Shown here: piece by piece, positions 10,021-19,359 of the stretch | Numbering within the stretch: position 1 is the stretch's first letter | How the letters are laid out: each line of letters starts with the position of its first letter | Translations under genes and position numbers: made by a program | The notes under the pieces: model-generated | Told to the model about the DNA's origin: nothing | Databases searched by the model: none | What the model saw: the letters and a program-made list of their open reading frames with translations, nothing else | Source: Sphingomonas radiodurans | GTDB taxonomy: Bacteria; Pseudomonadota; Alphaproteobacteria; Sphingomonadales; Sphingomonadaceae | Direction: 5' to 3' | Length of the DNA: 64,000 nucleotides | NCBI RefSeq assembly: GCF_020866845.1 | Contig: NZ_CP086594.1 | Span: 3,500,001-3,564,000, forward strand

Positions 10021-10617
10021 ATGGCATCGCAGGAAATCGAGGCGCTGACGGGCGCGCTGGCGCGTTTGCCTGGCCTCGGGCCCCGATCGGCGCGACGCGC
10101 AGTGCTCCATTTGGTCAAGAAGCGTGAAGGTGCGCTTGTGCCGCTGCTCGCTGCACTGCAGGCGGTCGAGGCGCGGCTCGCGACATGCTCGACATGTGGG
10201 AATGTAGACACCACCGATCCATGCGCCATTTGCGCCGATCAGCGCCGCGATGCCCGCGCCTTATGCGTTGTCGAGGAAGTAGCTGACTTGTGGGCGCTTG
10301 ATCGTTCGCGACTGTTCCCCGGACGCTTCCACGTTCTCGGCGGGCGGCTGTCGGCGCTCGAAGGCGTTCGACCGGAAGATCTGTCGATTGACCAGCTCGT
10401 GCGCCGCGTCGAGGCGGGCGGGGTGGACGAAGTGGTGCTTGCGATGAACGCCACGCTCGAGGGGCAGACGACCGCGCACTATATCGCCGAGCGGCTCGAA
10501 CGCTTCCCGATCCGCCTGACCCAACTAGCGCATGGGCTGCCAGTCGGCGGCGAGCTCGACTATCTCGACGAGGGCACGCTGGCGCAGGCGTTGCGGGCGC
10601 GCCGACCCGTCGCTTGA
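10021..10617 (+). CDS. recR: Recombination mediator RecR
   Basis: The 198-residue protein shows the RecR order: a helix-hairpin-helix ([13 protein letters not shown] at about 16-28), a four-cysteine zinc finger (Cys56, Cys59, Cys68, Cys71), and a TOPRIM domain from about residue 78 ([25 protein letters not shown]). With RecF and RecO it helps load RecA on gapped DNA. It is followed 31 bases later by def on the same strand. Often recR follows dnaX and ybaB; here it instead begins right next to fmt. Confidence 0.95.
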   Translation: MASQEIEALTGALARLPGLGPRSARRAVLHLVKKREGALVPLLAALQAVEARLATCSTCGNVDTTDPCAICADQRRDARALCVVEEVADLWALDRSRLFPGRFHVLGGRLSALEGVRPEDLSIDQLVRRVEAGGVDEVVLAMNATLEGQTTAHYIAERLERFPIRLTQLAHGLPVGGELDYLDEGTLAQALRARRPVA

Positions 10618-10648
10618 TTCGCCGGGCCTGCGCGAATATCTCGCGGCC

Positions 10649-11194
10649 ATGTCCGTTCTTCCAATCGTCGAAATTCCCGATCCCCGCCTCCGGCTCGTCT
10701 GCGCGCCGGTCGAAACCATCGACGCGCAGGTGCGTCAGCTCGTCACTGACATGACCGATACGATGTATGCCGCGCACGGCATCGGGCTCGCCGCGATCCA
10801 GGTCGGCGTGGCGCAGCGCGTCGTGGTGATCGACCTCCAGGAGCGGGCGGACGAGGGCGAGGAAGCCGATGAAAAGGCGGAGCCGGTCCGCAACCCGCGC
10901 GCGTTCATCAACCCCGAGATCCTGTCGGTCTCCGAGGAAACCTCGCGCTACAGCGAGGGCTGCCTCTCGATCCCCGAGCAATATGCCGATGTCGAGCGCC
11001 CGATGCGCTGCCGTGTCACTTGGCTGGACGTCGACGGCGCGCGGCACGAGGAGGACATGGACGGGCTCCTGTCGACGTGCATGCAGCATGAGATCGACCA
11101 TCTGAACGGCGTGCTCTTCATCGATCACATCACGCGGCTGAAGCGCGACATGCTGCTGAAGAAGCTGGCAAAGGCACGCAAGAGCGCCGCCTGA
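10649..11194 (+). CDS. def: Peptide deformylase
   Basis: A 181-residue enzyme with all three signature motifs: GIGLAAIQ at 44-51, EGCLS at 103-107 (metal ligand Cys105) and HEIDH at 147-151 (two metal-binding His and catalytic Glu). It removes the formyl group from nascent proteins. An acidic insert at about 65-80 (RADEGEEADEKAEP) sits before the second motif and is common in alphaproteobacterial forms. The ATG start follows recR by 31 bases; fmt lies divergent on the other side of recR. Confidence 0.95.
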   Translation: MSVLPIVEIPDPRLRLVCAPVETIDAQVRQLVTDMTDTMYAAHGIGLAAIQVGVAQRVVVIDLQERADEGEEADEKAEPVRNPRAFINPEILSVSEETSRYSEGCLSIPEQYADVERPMRCRVTWLDVDGARHEEDMDGLLSTCMQHEIDHLNGVLFIDHITRLKRDMLLKKLAKARKSAA

Positions 11195-11257
11195 ACACTG
11201 CTTGCCTCGCCCGGAGGGTGGGGCTAAGTTCGTGCTTCGTTCTTCACCGGGGGAAGC

Positions 11258-12631
11258 GTGGATCCGATCGTCCTTCTGTTCGTCATCGTGGCGTTGCTCA
11301 TTGGCCTGGCTGTAGGCTGGTGGATTGCGAACCGCGGCGTCGCGACGCTGCGCGCCGAGCGCGACGCGCGCACCGATGAATTCAAGAAGGCGATCGTCGA
11401 TCTCGCCGGCGCCGAGGAGCGCGCCAAGGCGGCGGACGCGTTGCGCACCGAACTGGCGACGATCCGCAACGATCGCGACGCCAGTCGCGCTGTTATTGCG
11501 CGGCTCGAGGCAGAAGCGCGCGGCTTCGACGCACGGCTGACCGAGCTGCGAGAGGCGAAGGAAGCGCTAACCGCGCAATTCGGCGAGGTCGGGCAGAAAC
11601 TGCTCGCCGATGCACAGGATCGCTTCCTCCAGCGGGCCAATGAGCGTTTCCGCGAATCGGAAGAAACGGCAGGGCAGAACCTGCGCGCGATGCTTCAGCC
11701 GGTCAGCGATCGGCTGCAGCGCTATGAAGAAGGCGTTCACAAGATCGAGGCCGAGCGGCGCGACGCATTCGGCGAGCTGCGCGGGCAGATGGAGCAGATG
11801 CGCGTCGGCCAAGAATCGGTCCGCAGCGAGGCGGCGAAGCTGGTCAATGCGCTGCGTAATGCGCCCAAGGCGCGCGGCCGCTGGGGCGAGCAGCAGTTGC
11901 GCAATGTGCTGGAAAGCTGCGGGCTATCGGAGCACGCCGATTTCGCCACTGAAGTGTCGGTGACCGATGCCAATGGCGCGCGGTTCCGGCCCGATGTGAT
12001 CGTCAAGATACCCGGCGGCAAGTCGCTGATCATTGACGCAAAGGTGTCGCTCAATGCCTATCAGGACGCCTTCAATTCGATCGACGAAGTCGAACGAGCC
12101 GCCGGGTTGACCGCTCACGCTGCTTCGATGCGTGCACATGTAACTGGACTTGGTACGAAAGCGTATCAAAACCAGTTCAAAGACACCCCCGAATATGTCG
12201 TGATGTTCGTGCCGGGGGAGCATTTCCTGTCCGCGGCACTCGAGTACGATCCGACCTTGTGGGACTATGCTTTCGAGCGAAACGTCCTGCTCGCGACCCC
12301 AACGAACCTGATCGCCATTGCGCGCACGGTTGCTGCGATTTGGCGGCAGGAAGTGATGCAGAAAGAGGCGCGCGAGATCGCGCAGCTCGGCAAGGATCTT
12401 TATGCGCGGCTCGCGGTGATGGGCGGGCATGTCGCGAAGCTCGGCAAGAACCTCGATACGGCAATGACGGCGTACAACCAGTTCGTCGGCAGCCTTGAAT
12501 CGCAGGTGCTCACGCAGGCGCGGCGATTCGAGACGCTCAAGATCGATACCGCGGGCAAGAGCATCGAGGCACCGCCAGTGATTGAGCAGAGTGCTCGCCC
12601 CCTGGCGAAGCTGATCGAGGCGGCGGAGTAG
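11258..12631 (+). CDS. rmuC: DNA recombination protein RmuC homologue
   Basis: A 457-residue RmuC. Residues 3-22 are a single hydrophobic anchor, residues 28 to about 200 are long charged coiled coil, and the rest is the RmuC nuclease-like core with GRWGEQQLRNVLE, PDVIVKIPGGKSLIIDAKV and FVPGEHFLSAAL. RmuC limits inversions between short repeats; it is thought to act on DNA ends at the membrane. The GTG at 11258 has a GGGGGA just upstream and begins the membrane segment. It converges on eda with a gap of four bases. Confidence 0.9.
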   Translation: MDPIVLLFVIVALLIGLAVGWWIANRGVATLRAERDARTDEFKKAIVDLAGAEERAKAADALRTELATIRNDRDASRAVIARLEAEARGFDARLTELREAKEALTAQFGEVGQKLLADAQDRFLQRANERFRESEETAGQNLRAMLQPVSDRLQRYEEGVHKIEAERRDAFGELRGQMEQMRVGQESVRSEAAKLVNALRNAPKARGRWGEQQLRNVLESCGLSEHADFATEVSVTDANGARFRPDVIVKIPGGKSLIIDAKVSLNAYQDAFNSIDEVERAAGLTAHAASMRAHVTGLGTKAYQNQFKDTPEYVVMFVPGEHFLSAALEYDPTLWDYAFERNVLLATPTNLIAIARTVAAIWRQEVMQKEAREIAQLGKDLYARLAVMGGHVAKLGKNLDTAMTAYNQFVGSLESQVLTQARRFETLKIDTAGKSIEAPPVIEQSARPLAKLIEAAE

Positions 12632-12635
12632 GGTC

Positions 12636-13241
12636 TTATCTCCGCAACCCTGCCGCCGCGCGCGCTTTCGCCTCGATCTCCGCAGATGTTCCACTCGTCA
12701 CCCAGCTTCCGCCGACGCACAACACCGGATCGAAACCGAGCCACTCGGGGGCGCTTGCCTCGGTGATCCCGCCCGTCGGGCAGAAGTGGCACTGGTAGAA
12801 CGGCGCGGCGAGCGCCTTGAGCGCCTTCAGCCCGCCCGAGGTTTCCGCCGGAAAGAACTTGAAGTGCGTGAGGCCCAGATCGAGCCCGCGCATGATGTCG
12901 CCGGCAGTCGCGATGCCGGGCAAATAAGGCACACCACTGGCGATGATCGGCTCGGCGAGCCGTTCGGTGAGGCCGGGCGAAACGACGAACTCGGCGCCGG
13001 CCTCTTTCACCTGTTCGAACTGTTTGAGCGACACGACAGTGCCGGCGCCGACGATCGCGCCAGGCACTTGCTTCATCTCGCGAATCGCATCGAGCGCGGC
13101 GGGGGTGCGCAGCGTCACTTCGAGCACGCGCAGTCCGCCGGCGACGAGCGCCTCGGCCAATGGCCGCGCGGTCGCGGCGTTGTCGATCACGAGCACAGGG
13201 ATCACCGCGCTCGTCCGCATGATGTCACAGATGTCGTTCAT
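12636..13241 (-). CDS. eda: 2-dehydro-3-deoxy-phosphogluconate (KDPG) aldolase
   Basis: A 201-residue class I aldolase that splits KDPG to pyruvate and glyceraldehyde 3-phosphate, the last step of the Entner-Doudoroff pathway. The Schiff-base lysine is Lys128 in HFKFFPAE and the catalytic glutamate is Glu41 in VLEVTLRT. It is the last gene of the zwf-pgl-edd-glk-eda operon. Its ATG overlaps the glk stop by four bases, the only junction in the operon without a palindromic repeat. Confidence 0.95.
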   Translation of the reverse strand: MNDICDIMRTSAVIPVLVIDNAATARPLAEALVAGGLRVLEVTLRTPAALDAIREMKQVPGAIVGAGTVVSLKQFEQVKEAGAEFVVSPGLTERLAEPIIASGVPYLPGIATAGDIMRGLDLGLTHFKFFPAETSGGLKALKALAAPFYQCHFCPTGGITEASAPEWLGFDPVLCVGGSWVTSGTSAEIEAKARAAAGLRR

Positions 13242-14206
13242 GCCGTATGCTCCTGCGCGAAGGCAGCCGCGGCGCCAAACAGGCCCGGCTGCGGATGGGC
13301 GATGAGCTTGACCGGGATTCCGGCCATCATCGACTGGAAACGCCCCTTGGCAACAAAACGCTGGTCGAAACCCGAGCGGATCAACTTGTCCTTGATCCGT
13401 AGTCCAAGCCCACCGGCGATCACGACGCCGTTTGCGCCATGCGCCAGCGCCAGATCGCCCGCGACCGCGCCGAGCGCGAGGCAGAAGCGATCGAGCGCCG
13501 CGAGCGCGATCGAATCGGTCCCATCCAGCGCTTCGCTCCAGATCGCCTTGTCGTCACGGCTAGGGACCGAGCGGCCCTCCATCTCGGCGAGCGTCTCGTA
13601 AATCGCGACGATCCCCGGCCCGGCGCAGATCCGCTCGGTGGAAACGCGGGTGAAGGTGCGACGCAAACGCTTGAGTAGAGCATCCTCGATCGCGTCGAGC
13701 GGCGCGTAATCGACATGGCCGCCTTCGGTGGGCAGCACGTGATAGCTGCCGTTGGTCTTGAACACCTGCGCCACGCCGAGCCCAGTGCCCGGGCCGCAGA
13801 CGGTCGTCACGCCCTTTGCGGGGATCGGAATCTCGGGTCCGCACAGGTGATCGAAATCTTCGGGTGGCAGCTGCGCCACTGCATGGCCGATCGCGCCGAA
13901 ATCGTTGATGATCGTCCAGGTGTCCGCGCCGAGGCGCTCGGGGATGAGCGAGGGCCGGATCACCCAGGGGTTGTTGGTCAAGCGGATGACATCGCCGGTG
14001 ATCGGCGAGGCGACCGCGATTGCGGCGCTCGTCGGCACCGGGCGATCAAGCTTCTTCTCGAACGCCTGCCATGCGGTCTGCAAGCTGGCGTGTTCGGCGG
14101 TCTTGAGCGTGACCGGCTCGCCAAGGGAGACAACGCGGCCGGCCTTGACTTCGGCAATGGCGAAGCGTGCGTGTGTGCCGCCGATATCGACTGAAACTAC
14201 TTCCAC
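13238..14206 (-). CDS. glk: Glucokinase, ROK-unrelated bacterial type
   Basis: A 322-residue glucokinase that phosphorylates free glucose with ATP. It has the phosphate loop VDIGGTHARF near residue 6, the INDFGAIGHAV catalytic segment and LPTEGGHVDYAP. The GTG at 14206 is preferred: it lies eight bases after GGGAG and starts the protein exactly at the conserved strand; a TTG one codon earlier is the alternative. The GGGAG lies at the very edge of a palindromic repeat (14215-14314). Placement between edd and eda fits feeding of glucose 6-phosphate into the same operon's Zwf. Confidence 0.93.
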   Translation of the reverse strand: MEVVSVDIGGTHARFAIAEVKAGRVVSLGEPVTLKTAEHASLQTAWQAFEKKLDRPVPTSAAIAVASPITGDVIRLTNNPWVIRPSLIPERLGADTWTIINDFGAIGHAVAQLPPEDFDHLCGPEIPIPAKGVTTVCGPGTGLGVAQVFKTNGSYHVLPTEGGHVDYAPLDAIEDALLKRLRRTFTRVSTERICAGPGIVAIYETLAEMEGRSVPSRDDKAIWSEALDGTDSIALAALDRFCLALGAVAGDLALAHGANGVVIAGGLGLRIKDKLIRSGFDQRFVAKGRFQSMMAGIPVKLIAHPQPGLFGAAAAFAQEHTA

Positions 14207-14214
14207 CAACTAAA

Positions 14215-14314
14215 CTCCCTCTCCCCTTCAGGGGAGAGGGCAGGGGAGAGGGGCAGGGTGCCACGCTCTCGTACTGCCCCTCTCCCAACCCTCTCCCCTG
14301 AAGGGGAGAGGGCT
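14215..14314. repeat. Paired palindrome element A (edd-glk junction)
   Basis: Two near-identical arms in inverted orientation. Each arm holds a perfect 10-bp stem CCCTCTCCCC / GGGGAGAGGG with a four-base loop (14217-14240 and 14289-14312), followed inward by a run of GGGGAGAGGGGCAG type. The arms enclose a spacer of about 20 bases. The outer edge of the first arm supplies the likely ribosome-binding site of glk on the minus strand. The same arm sequence recurs in element C at 17.0 kb. Confidence 0.85.
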
Positions 14315-14322
14315 TTTTGATC

Positions 14323-16158
14323 CTACAGGCCGGCGCCCGCTAACACCGCCGATGCACCCTTCTCCGCTTCGTCGGAGAGCCCGCGGAACATGCCGAACAA
14401 TTCGCGCCCGAACCCGTCGGCGGCGGGCGGGGCAGGGGCGGGGACTCGCGCCGCCCACTCCGCCGGATCGACCAGCGCCTCGAGCGTACCCGCGATCGCA
14501 TCGACGCGGATCAGGTCACCGTCGCGGATCAGGCCGATCGCGCCGCCGACGCCGTTCAGTCCCGGCAGTGCCTCGGGCGAGACGTGGATCGCCGCCGGCA
14601 CCTTGCCCGACGCCCCCGACATCCGCCCGTCGGTGACCAGCGCGACGCGATAGCCCTTGTTCTGCAGCACGCCGAGCGGCGGAGTCAGCTTGTGCAATTC
14701 GGGCATGCCATTGGCGCGCGGCCCCTGGAAGCGCACGACGACGACGACATCGCGATCGAGGTCGCCGCGTTGGAAGGCAGCGAGCACGCCGGCTTGGTCC
14801 TCAAAGACCGCGGCGGGTGCCTCGACCATCCAGTGACTCGGATCGACGGCGGAAATCTTGATGCACGCGCGGCCGATATTACCCGCCAAGATGCGCATGC
14901 CGCCGTCGGCGGAGAAGGGATCGGCCGGCGTGCGCAGGATCGTGTCGTCGCCACTCGGCCCCGGATCGCGCCACGCGAGCGCATCACCGTCGAGCACTGG
15001 CTTGCTCGCAGATGTGGCCAGCGTCTCGCTGCCGGCGGTGAGGATATCGCTGTGGAGGTGGCCGCTGGCGATTAGTTCGCGGATTACGAAAGCCATGCCG
15101 CCCGCAGCCTCGAAGCCGTTCACATCGGCTGCGCCATTGGGATAGACTCGCGCGATCAGCGGCACGGCGCGCGATAGGCGATCGAGATCCTCCCAATCGA
15201 TTACGATTCCGGCGGCGCGCGCGATTGCCGGCAAGTGCAGCAGATGGTTGGTCGACCCGCCCGTAGCAAGCAGACCGACCGCGGCGTTCACGATCGCGCG
15301 CTCGTCAACGCAATGGCCGATCGGGCGATAATTCTCGCCGCGCCAGCCGAGCTGCGCAACGCGATGCACCGCAGCACGCGTGAGGGCTTGGCGCAGCTTC
15401 GTGCCGGGATTGACGAAGGCGGCATTGGGGATGTGCAGCCCCATCACTTCCATCATCATCTGGTTGGTGTTGGCGGTGCCAAAGAAGGTGCAGGTGCCCT
15501 GCGTGTGATACGCTGCGATTTCGCTGTCGAGCAGCTCCTCGCGTTCGGCCTCGCCTGTTGCATAGCGCTCGCGGACGGTGGCCTTGGCCTTGTTCGAAAT
15601 GCCCGTCGGCATCGGCCCGCCTGGCACCATCAGCATCGGCAGATGGCCGAAGCGCAGCGCGCCCATCAGCAAACCGGGCACGATTTTGTCGCAAATGCCG
15701 AGCAGCAGCGCGCCCTCGAACGTGCCGTGGCTGAGCGCGATGGCGGTGGAAAGCGCGATGGTATCGCGGCTGAACAGCGACAGCTCCATGCCGGCATAGC
15801 CCTGCGTGACACCATCGCACATCGCCGGCACGCCGCCAGCGACCTGCGCCGTCGCGCCGATTTCGCGCGCCCAGACCTTCATTTGTTCGGGGTAGCGATA
15901 ATAGACGGCGTGTGCCGACAACATGTCGTTGTAGGCGGTGACGATGCCGATGTTCATGCCCTGGCCGGCCTTCATCGCGTCGCGATCTTCCTCGGTGCCA
16001 GCATAAGCGTGCGCGAGATTGGCGCAGCCTAGCGACGAGCGACCGATCCACTGGTCGCGCTCACGCGTGAGCAGGTCGAGGTAGCGCGCGCGGCCGTCAC
16101 GCGAACGCGCGATGATGCGATCGGTGACGGCGGAGACGGTGGGGTTAAGGTGCGGCAT
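14323..16158 (-). CDS. edd: Phosphogluconate dehydratase (6-phosphogluconate to KDPG)
   Basis: About 611 residues, the usual length for Edd and longer than IlvD. It converts 6-phosphogluconate to KDPG using an iron-sulfur cluster. Family segments seen include [46 protein letters not shown] and [13 protein letters not shown], with cluster cysteines in each of the first three. The ATG at 16158 is chosen over the one at 16170 because the GGGAGGGG upstream, part of a palindromic repeat, lies one base from the earlier ATG and thirteen from the later. The gene is third in the Entner-Doudoroff operon. Confidence 0.94.
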   Translation of the reverse strand: MPHLNPTVSAVTDRIIARSRDGRARYLDLLTRERDQWIGRSSLGCANLAHAYAGTEEDRDAMKAGQGMNIGIVTAYNDMLSAHAVYYRYPEQMKVWAREIGATAQVAGGVPAMCDGVTQGYAGMELSLFSRDTIALSTAIALSHGTFEGALLLGICDKIVPGLLMGALRFGHLPMLMVPGGPMPTGISNKAKATVRERYATGEAEREELLDSEIAAYHTQGTCTFFGTANTNQMMMEVMGLHIPNAAFVNPGTKLRQALTRAAVHRVAQLGWRGENYRPIGHCVDERAIVNAAVGLLATGGSTNHLLHLPAIARAAGIVIDWEDLDRLSRAVPLIARVYPNGAADVNGFEAAGGMAFVIRELIASGHLHSDILTAGSETLATSASKPVLDGDALAWRDPGPSGDDTILRTPADPFSADGGMRILAGNIGRACIKISAVDPSHWMVEAPAAVFEDQAGVLAAFQRGDLDRDVVVVVRFQGPRANGMPELHKLTPPLGVLQNKGYRVALVTDGRMSGASGKVPAAIHVSPEALPGLNGVGGAIGLIRDGDLIRVDAIAGTLEALVDPAEWAARVPAPAPPAADGFGRELFGMFRGLSDEAEKGASAVLAGAGL

Positions 16159-16170
16159 TCGATCTCTCAT

Positions 16171-16280
16171 TCCCCTCCCGCTTGCGGGAGGGGGTAGGGG
16201 AGGGTTTGTCTATTCTACGCGTGGTTCTGCCTCTGGGACAGGCCCTCCCCCCAGGCCCTCCCGCGAAGCGGGAGGGGAGC
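16171..16280. repeat. Paired palindrome element B (pgl-edd junction)
   Basis: Two inverted arms, each with a perfect hairpin built on CCCTCCCGC / GCGGGAGGG (stems 16172-16181 with 16184-16193, and 16256-16264 with 16268-16276), separated by about 60 bases. The arms then continue into related tracts of the GGGGAGGG type and matching TTTGTC / GACAGG ends. The core differs from elements A and C, so this is a second subfamily in the same operon. Confidence 0.8.
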
Positions 16281-16287
16281 AAGCAGG

Positions 16288-16995
16288 TCATTCCGCCCAG
16301 TGAATGTCCACCGGCAGCTCCGCATCCGCCAACACCCGCCCGATCGGATACGGCGATCCGGCGCCCTCGGAGATCGCCTCTTCGATTACCTTGCGCTTGC
16401 CCGCCCCGGTCACCGCGATCATCAGCGCTTTCGCCGAGATGATCCCGGCACGCGACAGCGTCACGCGCGCCACCGGCGCTTCGGCCGGGAGCGGCTCCGG
16501 CATCACCCCGACCGCGCGGCGTTCGCGCGGACCGTTCAGCGCCTCGTCGTAATCAGGGCCCGGGAAGATCGAGGCGGTATGCCCGTCAGCACCTACGCCG
16601 AGCAGGCACAGGTCGAGAGGCCAGTGCAGATCCTGCATCAACGCATCGGCCGAGCGGCCCGCGGCCTTATAGTCGGCCGTCGCCTGCGGCACGATCGGCA
16701 TCACGCGAGCGCCCTTGGGGAGGAATGCCTTGGCGATCATCGTGACATTGCTGAGCGGATCGCCCAGCGGCACGATCCGTTCGTCGGTCGGCACGATCGT
16801 AACGCGTTTCCAGTCGAGCTTTGCGGTGGCAAGCTTCTGGTAGATCGGGATCGGCGTCTTGCCGCCCGACAGCGCGATCACCGCACCGCCGCGCGCCTCG
16901 ATCGCGCTCTCGATAATGAACTGCACATCGCCCGCGACCGCCGCTGCCATCTCGGCTGCGTCGTCATATTCCCACCACTCGATTTCGTCGCTCAT
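16288..16995 (-). CDS. pgl: 6-phosphogluconolactonase
   Basis: A 235-residue enzyme that hydrolyses 6-phosphogluconolactone, the product of Zwf. It carries the family motifs ALSGGKTPIPIYQKL, VTIVPTDERIVP and LLGVGADGHTASIFPG; the last contains the catalytic histidine region. The ATG at 16995 has AAGGAAG six bases before it. It follows zwf in the operon, separated by palindrome element C, and precedes edd. Confidence 0.95.
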   Translation of the reverse strand: MSDEIEWWEYDDAAEMAAAVAGDVQFIIESAIEARGGAVIALSGGKTPIPIYQKLATAKLDWKRVTIVPTDERIVPLGDPLSNVTMIAKAFLPKGARVMPIVPQATADYKAAGRSADALMQDLHWPLDLCLLGVGADGHTASIFPGPDYDEALNGPRERRAVGVMPEPLPAEAPVARVTLSRAGIISAKALMIAVTGAGKRKVIEEAISEGAGSPYPIGRVLADAELPVDIHWAE

Positions 16996-17009
16996 TCTAC
17001 TTCCTTTCT

Positions 17010-17129
17010 CCCTCTCCCCTTCAGGGGAGAGGGTCGGGGAGAGGGGCAGCTCGGCACGGAATCGCTCGAAACTGCCCCTCTCCCGACCTCGCTACGCTCG
17101 GCCACCCTCTCCCCTGAAGGGGCGAGGGC
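17010..17129. repeat. Paired palindrome element C (zwf-pgl junction)
   Basis: Arms of the same subfamily as element A: CCCTCTCCCC / GGGGAGAGGG at 17010-17033 and its inverted copy at 17105-17128 (one base changed, GGGGCGAGGG). The second arm carries an extra 16-17 bases around 17088-17103 with the near-palindrome CCTCGCTACGCTCGG, which looks like a later insertion into the arm. The element fills almost the whole gap between the zwf stop and the pgl start. Confidence 0.85.
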
Positions 17130-17136
17130 AACCTGT

Positions 17137-18600
17137 TCAGTCGTCCTGCCAGCTTACGCCATCACGCTCGGTGAGCGCGATCGAGGCGGCTGGGCCCCAG
17201 GTGCCCGCAGTATAATGTTTGGGCTTCAGATCGTTTGCTTTCCAACCCTCGCGGATCGCATCGATCCACGTCCATTGCGCCTCCACCTCGTCTCGGCGCA
17301 CGAACAGGGTCTGGTCGCCCTCGATCAGGTCGAGCAGCAAGCGCTCGTAGGCGATGCGGCGCCGCTTGCCGGCAAATTCGGCGTCGAGGCTCAGGTTCAG
17401 CGGCACTTCGCGCAGGCGGATGCCGTCTCGATCGAGGCCGGGCTCCTTCGCCATCACGAGCAGTTGGATATATTCCTCGGGCTGCAGCCGGATGACGAGC
17501 ATGTTGGGCTGCAGCAGCCCGCCGCGACCCTGGAACATCGAATGCGGCACCGGCTTGAATTGGATCGCGATCTCGCTGCGCCGCGTCGGCATGCGCTTGC
17601 CGGTGCGCAGGTAGAAAGGCACGCCCTGCCAGCGCCAATTATCGATATGCGCCTTGATCGCGACGAACGTCTCGGTGTTCGAATCCTTGCCGAGCTCCTC
17701 GTCGTAGCCCCTGACGATCTCACCCTTGATCGCGCCGCCCATGTATTGACCAATCACGCTGCCCTGGCGAACGTCCTCGGGCTTCATCTGCCGCAGCGAG
17801 CGGAACACCTTGGCCTTTTCGTCGCGGATTTCTGTGACGCCGTAGCGCGCCGGCGGCTCCATTGCGATCAGCGCGACGAGCTGCAGCATGTGATTCGCCA
17901 CCATGTCGCGCAGCGCCCCGGCGCCGTCGTAGTAGCTCGCGCGATCCTCCAGCCCGACTGTCTCGCTGATCGTGATCTGGACGTTGTCGATCCCTTGCGC
18001 ATTCCACACCGGCTCGAAGAACGAATTGCCGAAGCGCAGCGCGAGGATGTTCTGCACCGTCTCCTTGCCGAGATAGTGATCGATGCGGAAAATCCGCTCC
18101 TCGGGAAAGGCCTTGGCGACGGTGTCGTTGATTTCGCGGCTGGAGGCGAGGTCGTAGCCGAGCGGCTTTTCGAGCCCGATCCGGACGGTGTCGCCGGCCA
18201 GCCCCGCCTTCACCAGCCCGCCGATCACCTGTTCGAACAGCGACGGCGCGGTCGAGAGGAAGATCGCGAGCCCGCCCGCCACGTCGCCGACTTTGTCGGA
18301 CAGCAGATGGTATTGCTCGAGGTCGGTCGCATCGAGCGCCTGATACTGGAGCCGCGCGAGAAAACTCTCGATCGTGGCGTCGTCCTTGCGGTCCTTCGGC
18401 AGATATTCCTCGAGCGCTTCGCGCGCGAAGGCGCGGTAGCTCGCGTCGTCATGCTCGGAGCGCGCCGTGCCGGTGATCGTCAGCGTCTCGGGCAGCAAAT
18501 GATCGGCGTCGAGGCCGTAGAGCGACGGCAGCAGCATCCGCTGCGCCAGATCGCCCGTCGCACCGAACAGCAGCAGCTTTCCGACCGGTGTGCGCTTCAT
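17137..18600 (-). CDS. zwf: Glucose-6-phosphate 1-dehydrogenase
   Basis: A 487-residue enzyme that oxidises glucose 6-phosphate to the lactone with NADP or NAD. The Rossmann motif LLFGATGDLAQR is at about 10-21 and the active-site segment RIDHYLGKETVQN, with the catalytic His and Lys, is complete. It is the first gene of the Entner-Doudoroff operon; GGGAG precedes its ATG by about six bases. The 84-base gap to the upstream gene holds no promoter I can name, so the operon could start either there or further upstream. Confidence 0.95.
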   Translation of the reverse strand: MKRTPVGKLLLFGATGDLAQRMLLPSLYGLDADHLLPETLTITGTARSEHDDASYRAFAREALEEYLPKDRKDDATIESFLARLQYQALDATDLEQYHLLSDKVGDVAGGLAIFLSTAPSLFEQVIGGLVKAGLAGDTVRIGLEKPLGYDLASSREINDTVAKAFPEERIFRIDHYLGKETVQNILALRFGNSFFEPVWNAQGIDNVQITISETVGLEDRASYYDGAGALRDMVANHMLQLVALIAMEPPARYGVTEIRDEKAKVFRSLRQMKPEDVRQGSVIGQYMGGAIKGEIVRGYDEELGKDSNTETFVAIKAHIDNWRWQGVPFYLRTGKRMPTRRSEIAIQFKPVPHSMFQGRGGLLQPNMLVIRLQPEEYIQLLVMAKEPGLDRDGIRLREVPLNLSLDAEFAGKRRRIAYERLLLDLIEGDQTLFVRRDEVEAQWTWIDAIREGWKANDLKPKHYTAGTWGPAASIALTERDGVSWQDD

Positions 18601-18684
18601 GATGGCTCCCGCAAGCGTGTTGGCGGCGCCCGCCTAGACCAAGCGCGGGCCGCCTGCCACCCGAATACGGCGCGGTGCGGCCGA

Positions 18685-19290
18685 TCAGCGAAGCGCAGGC
18701 GCGGGCAGCGGATTGCGCTGCGGTTCGATCTTGTCGAACACGAGTGGGCCGCACTGCTGGTTGTGGTCGATTGCCAGGTTGGTGATCGTGGTAACCGTCT
18801 CGTACATTTCGTACGTGCCCACCGCCAGCGCGCCGCCTCCCATCGCCACCATGCCGATCCCTGCGCCGGGCAACGTACCGGCCGGCCCCGCCACGACCGA
18901 TCCGGTAATCCCGCCGGACACCGCCCCAACCTTGAGACCCGCAAGCGTCGCAGCATAGGTCGCCGCGCCGATCATGCCGAGCTTGGCCGCGTTTACCGCC
19001 ATCTCGGCCTTCAATGCTGAACAATAAAGCTGCTGGCTCTTGGTCAGCTTGCTCATGTTCGCGCCGTTGGTCAGCAAGTGCATGCCGACCTCGCTGACGC
19101 TGACGCTTCGCTCCGTCGCGATGCCTGCCACGAACGTCAGCGATTCGCAGAGCAGCCCCTTCACGCCCTGCTTTTCCTGCTCGGTGAGCTTGGTCGCGCC
19201 GGTCATTTTCGCCGAGGCGCCGTCGCACGCGCTCTCAACCATTTTCACGAACCCGACCTTTACCGCCTTCGTCACCGGATTATCTGCCAT
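18685..19290 (-). CDS. Unknown protein with a glycine-zipper-like hydrophobic hairpin
   Basis: About 201 residues, no recognised family and no signal peptide. The first hundred residues are polar and helical with three cysteines (residues 23, 50, about 90). From about 104 to 160 there is a strongly hydrophobic, glycine- and alanine-rich stretch with spaced glycines (for example GAVSGGITGSVVAG and GAGIGMVAMGGGALAVG), which looks like two short membrane-inserting helices of the glycine-zipper kind, followed by a polar tail with a fourth cysteine. The start at 19290 is chosen because GGGGAG lies about eight bases upstream; an ATG two codons earlier is too close. It lies between argC and zwf on the same strand. 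Pore-forming or membrane-stress roles are guesses. Confidence 0.6.
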   Translation of the reverse strand: MADNPVTKAVKVGFVKMVESACDGASAKMTGATKLTEQEKQGVKGLLCESLTFVAGIATERSVSVSEVGMHLLTNGANMSKLTKSQQLYCSALKAEMAVNAAKLGMIGAATYAATLAGLKVGAVSGGITGSVVAGPAGTLPGAGIGMVAMGGGALAVGTYEMYETVTTITNLAIDHNQQCGPLVFDKIEPQRNPLPAPALR

Positions 19291-19359
19291 GTGCATTGCT
19301 CCCCGCCTCGCAGAGGTCAGCGTAGAGTGCGGGCAGGGCGCGCGCGTCCCCCGTTCGGG

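Noticed and set aside
15235-16032. A 265-codon open frame antisense to edd
   Set aside because: Lies wholly inside edd, without family match or start signal.
16300-19020. A 906-codon open frame on the plus strand across pgl and zwf
   Set aside because: It is antisense to two certain genes, has no recognisable domain, and its length follows from the GC-rich third positions of zwf and pgl. Such shadows are common in this DNA.
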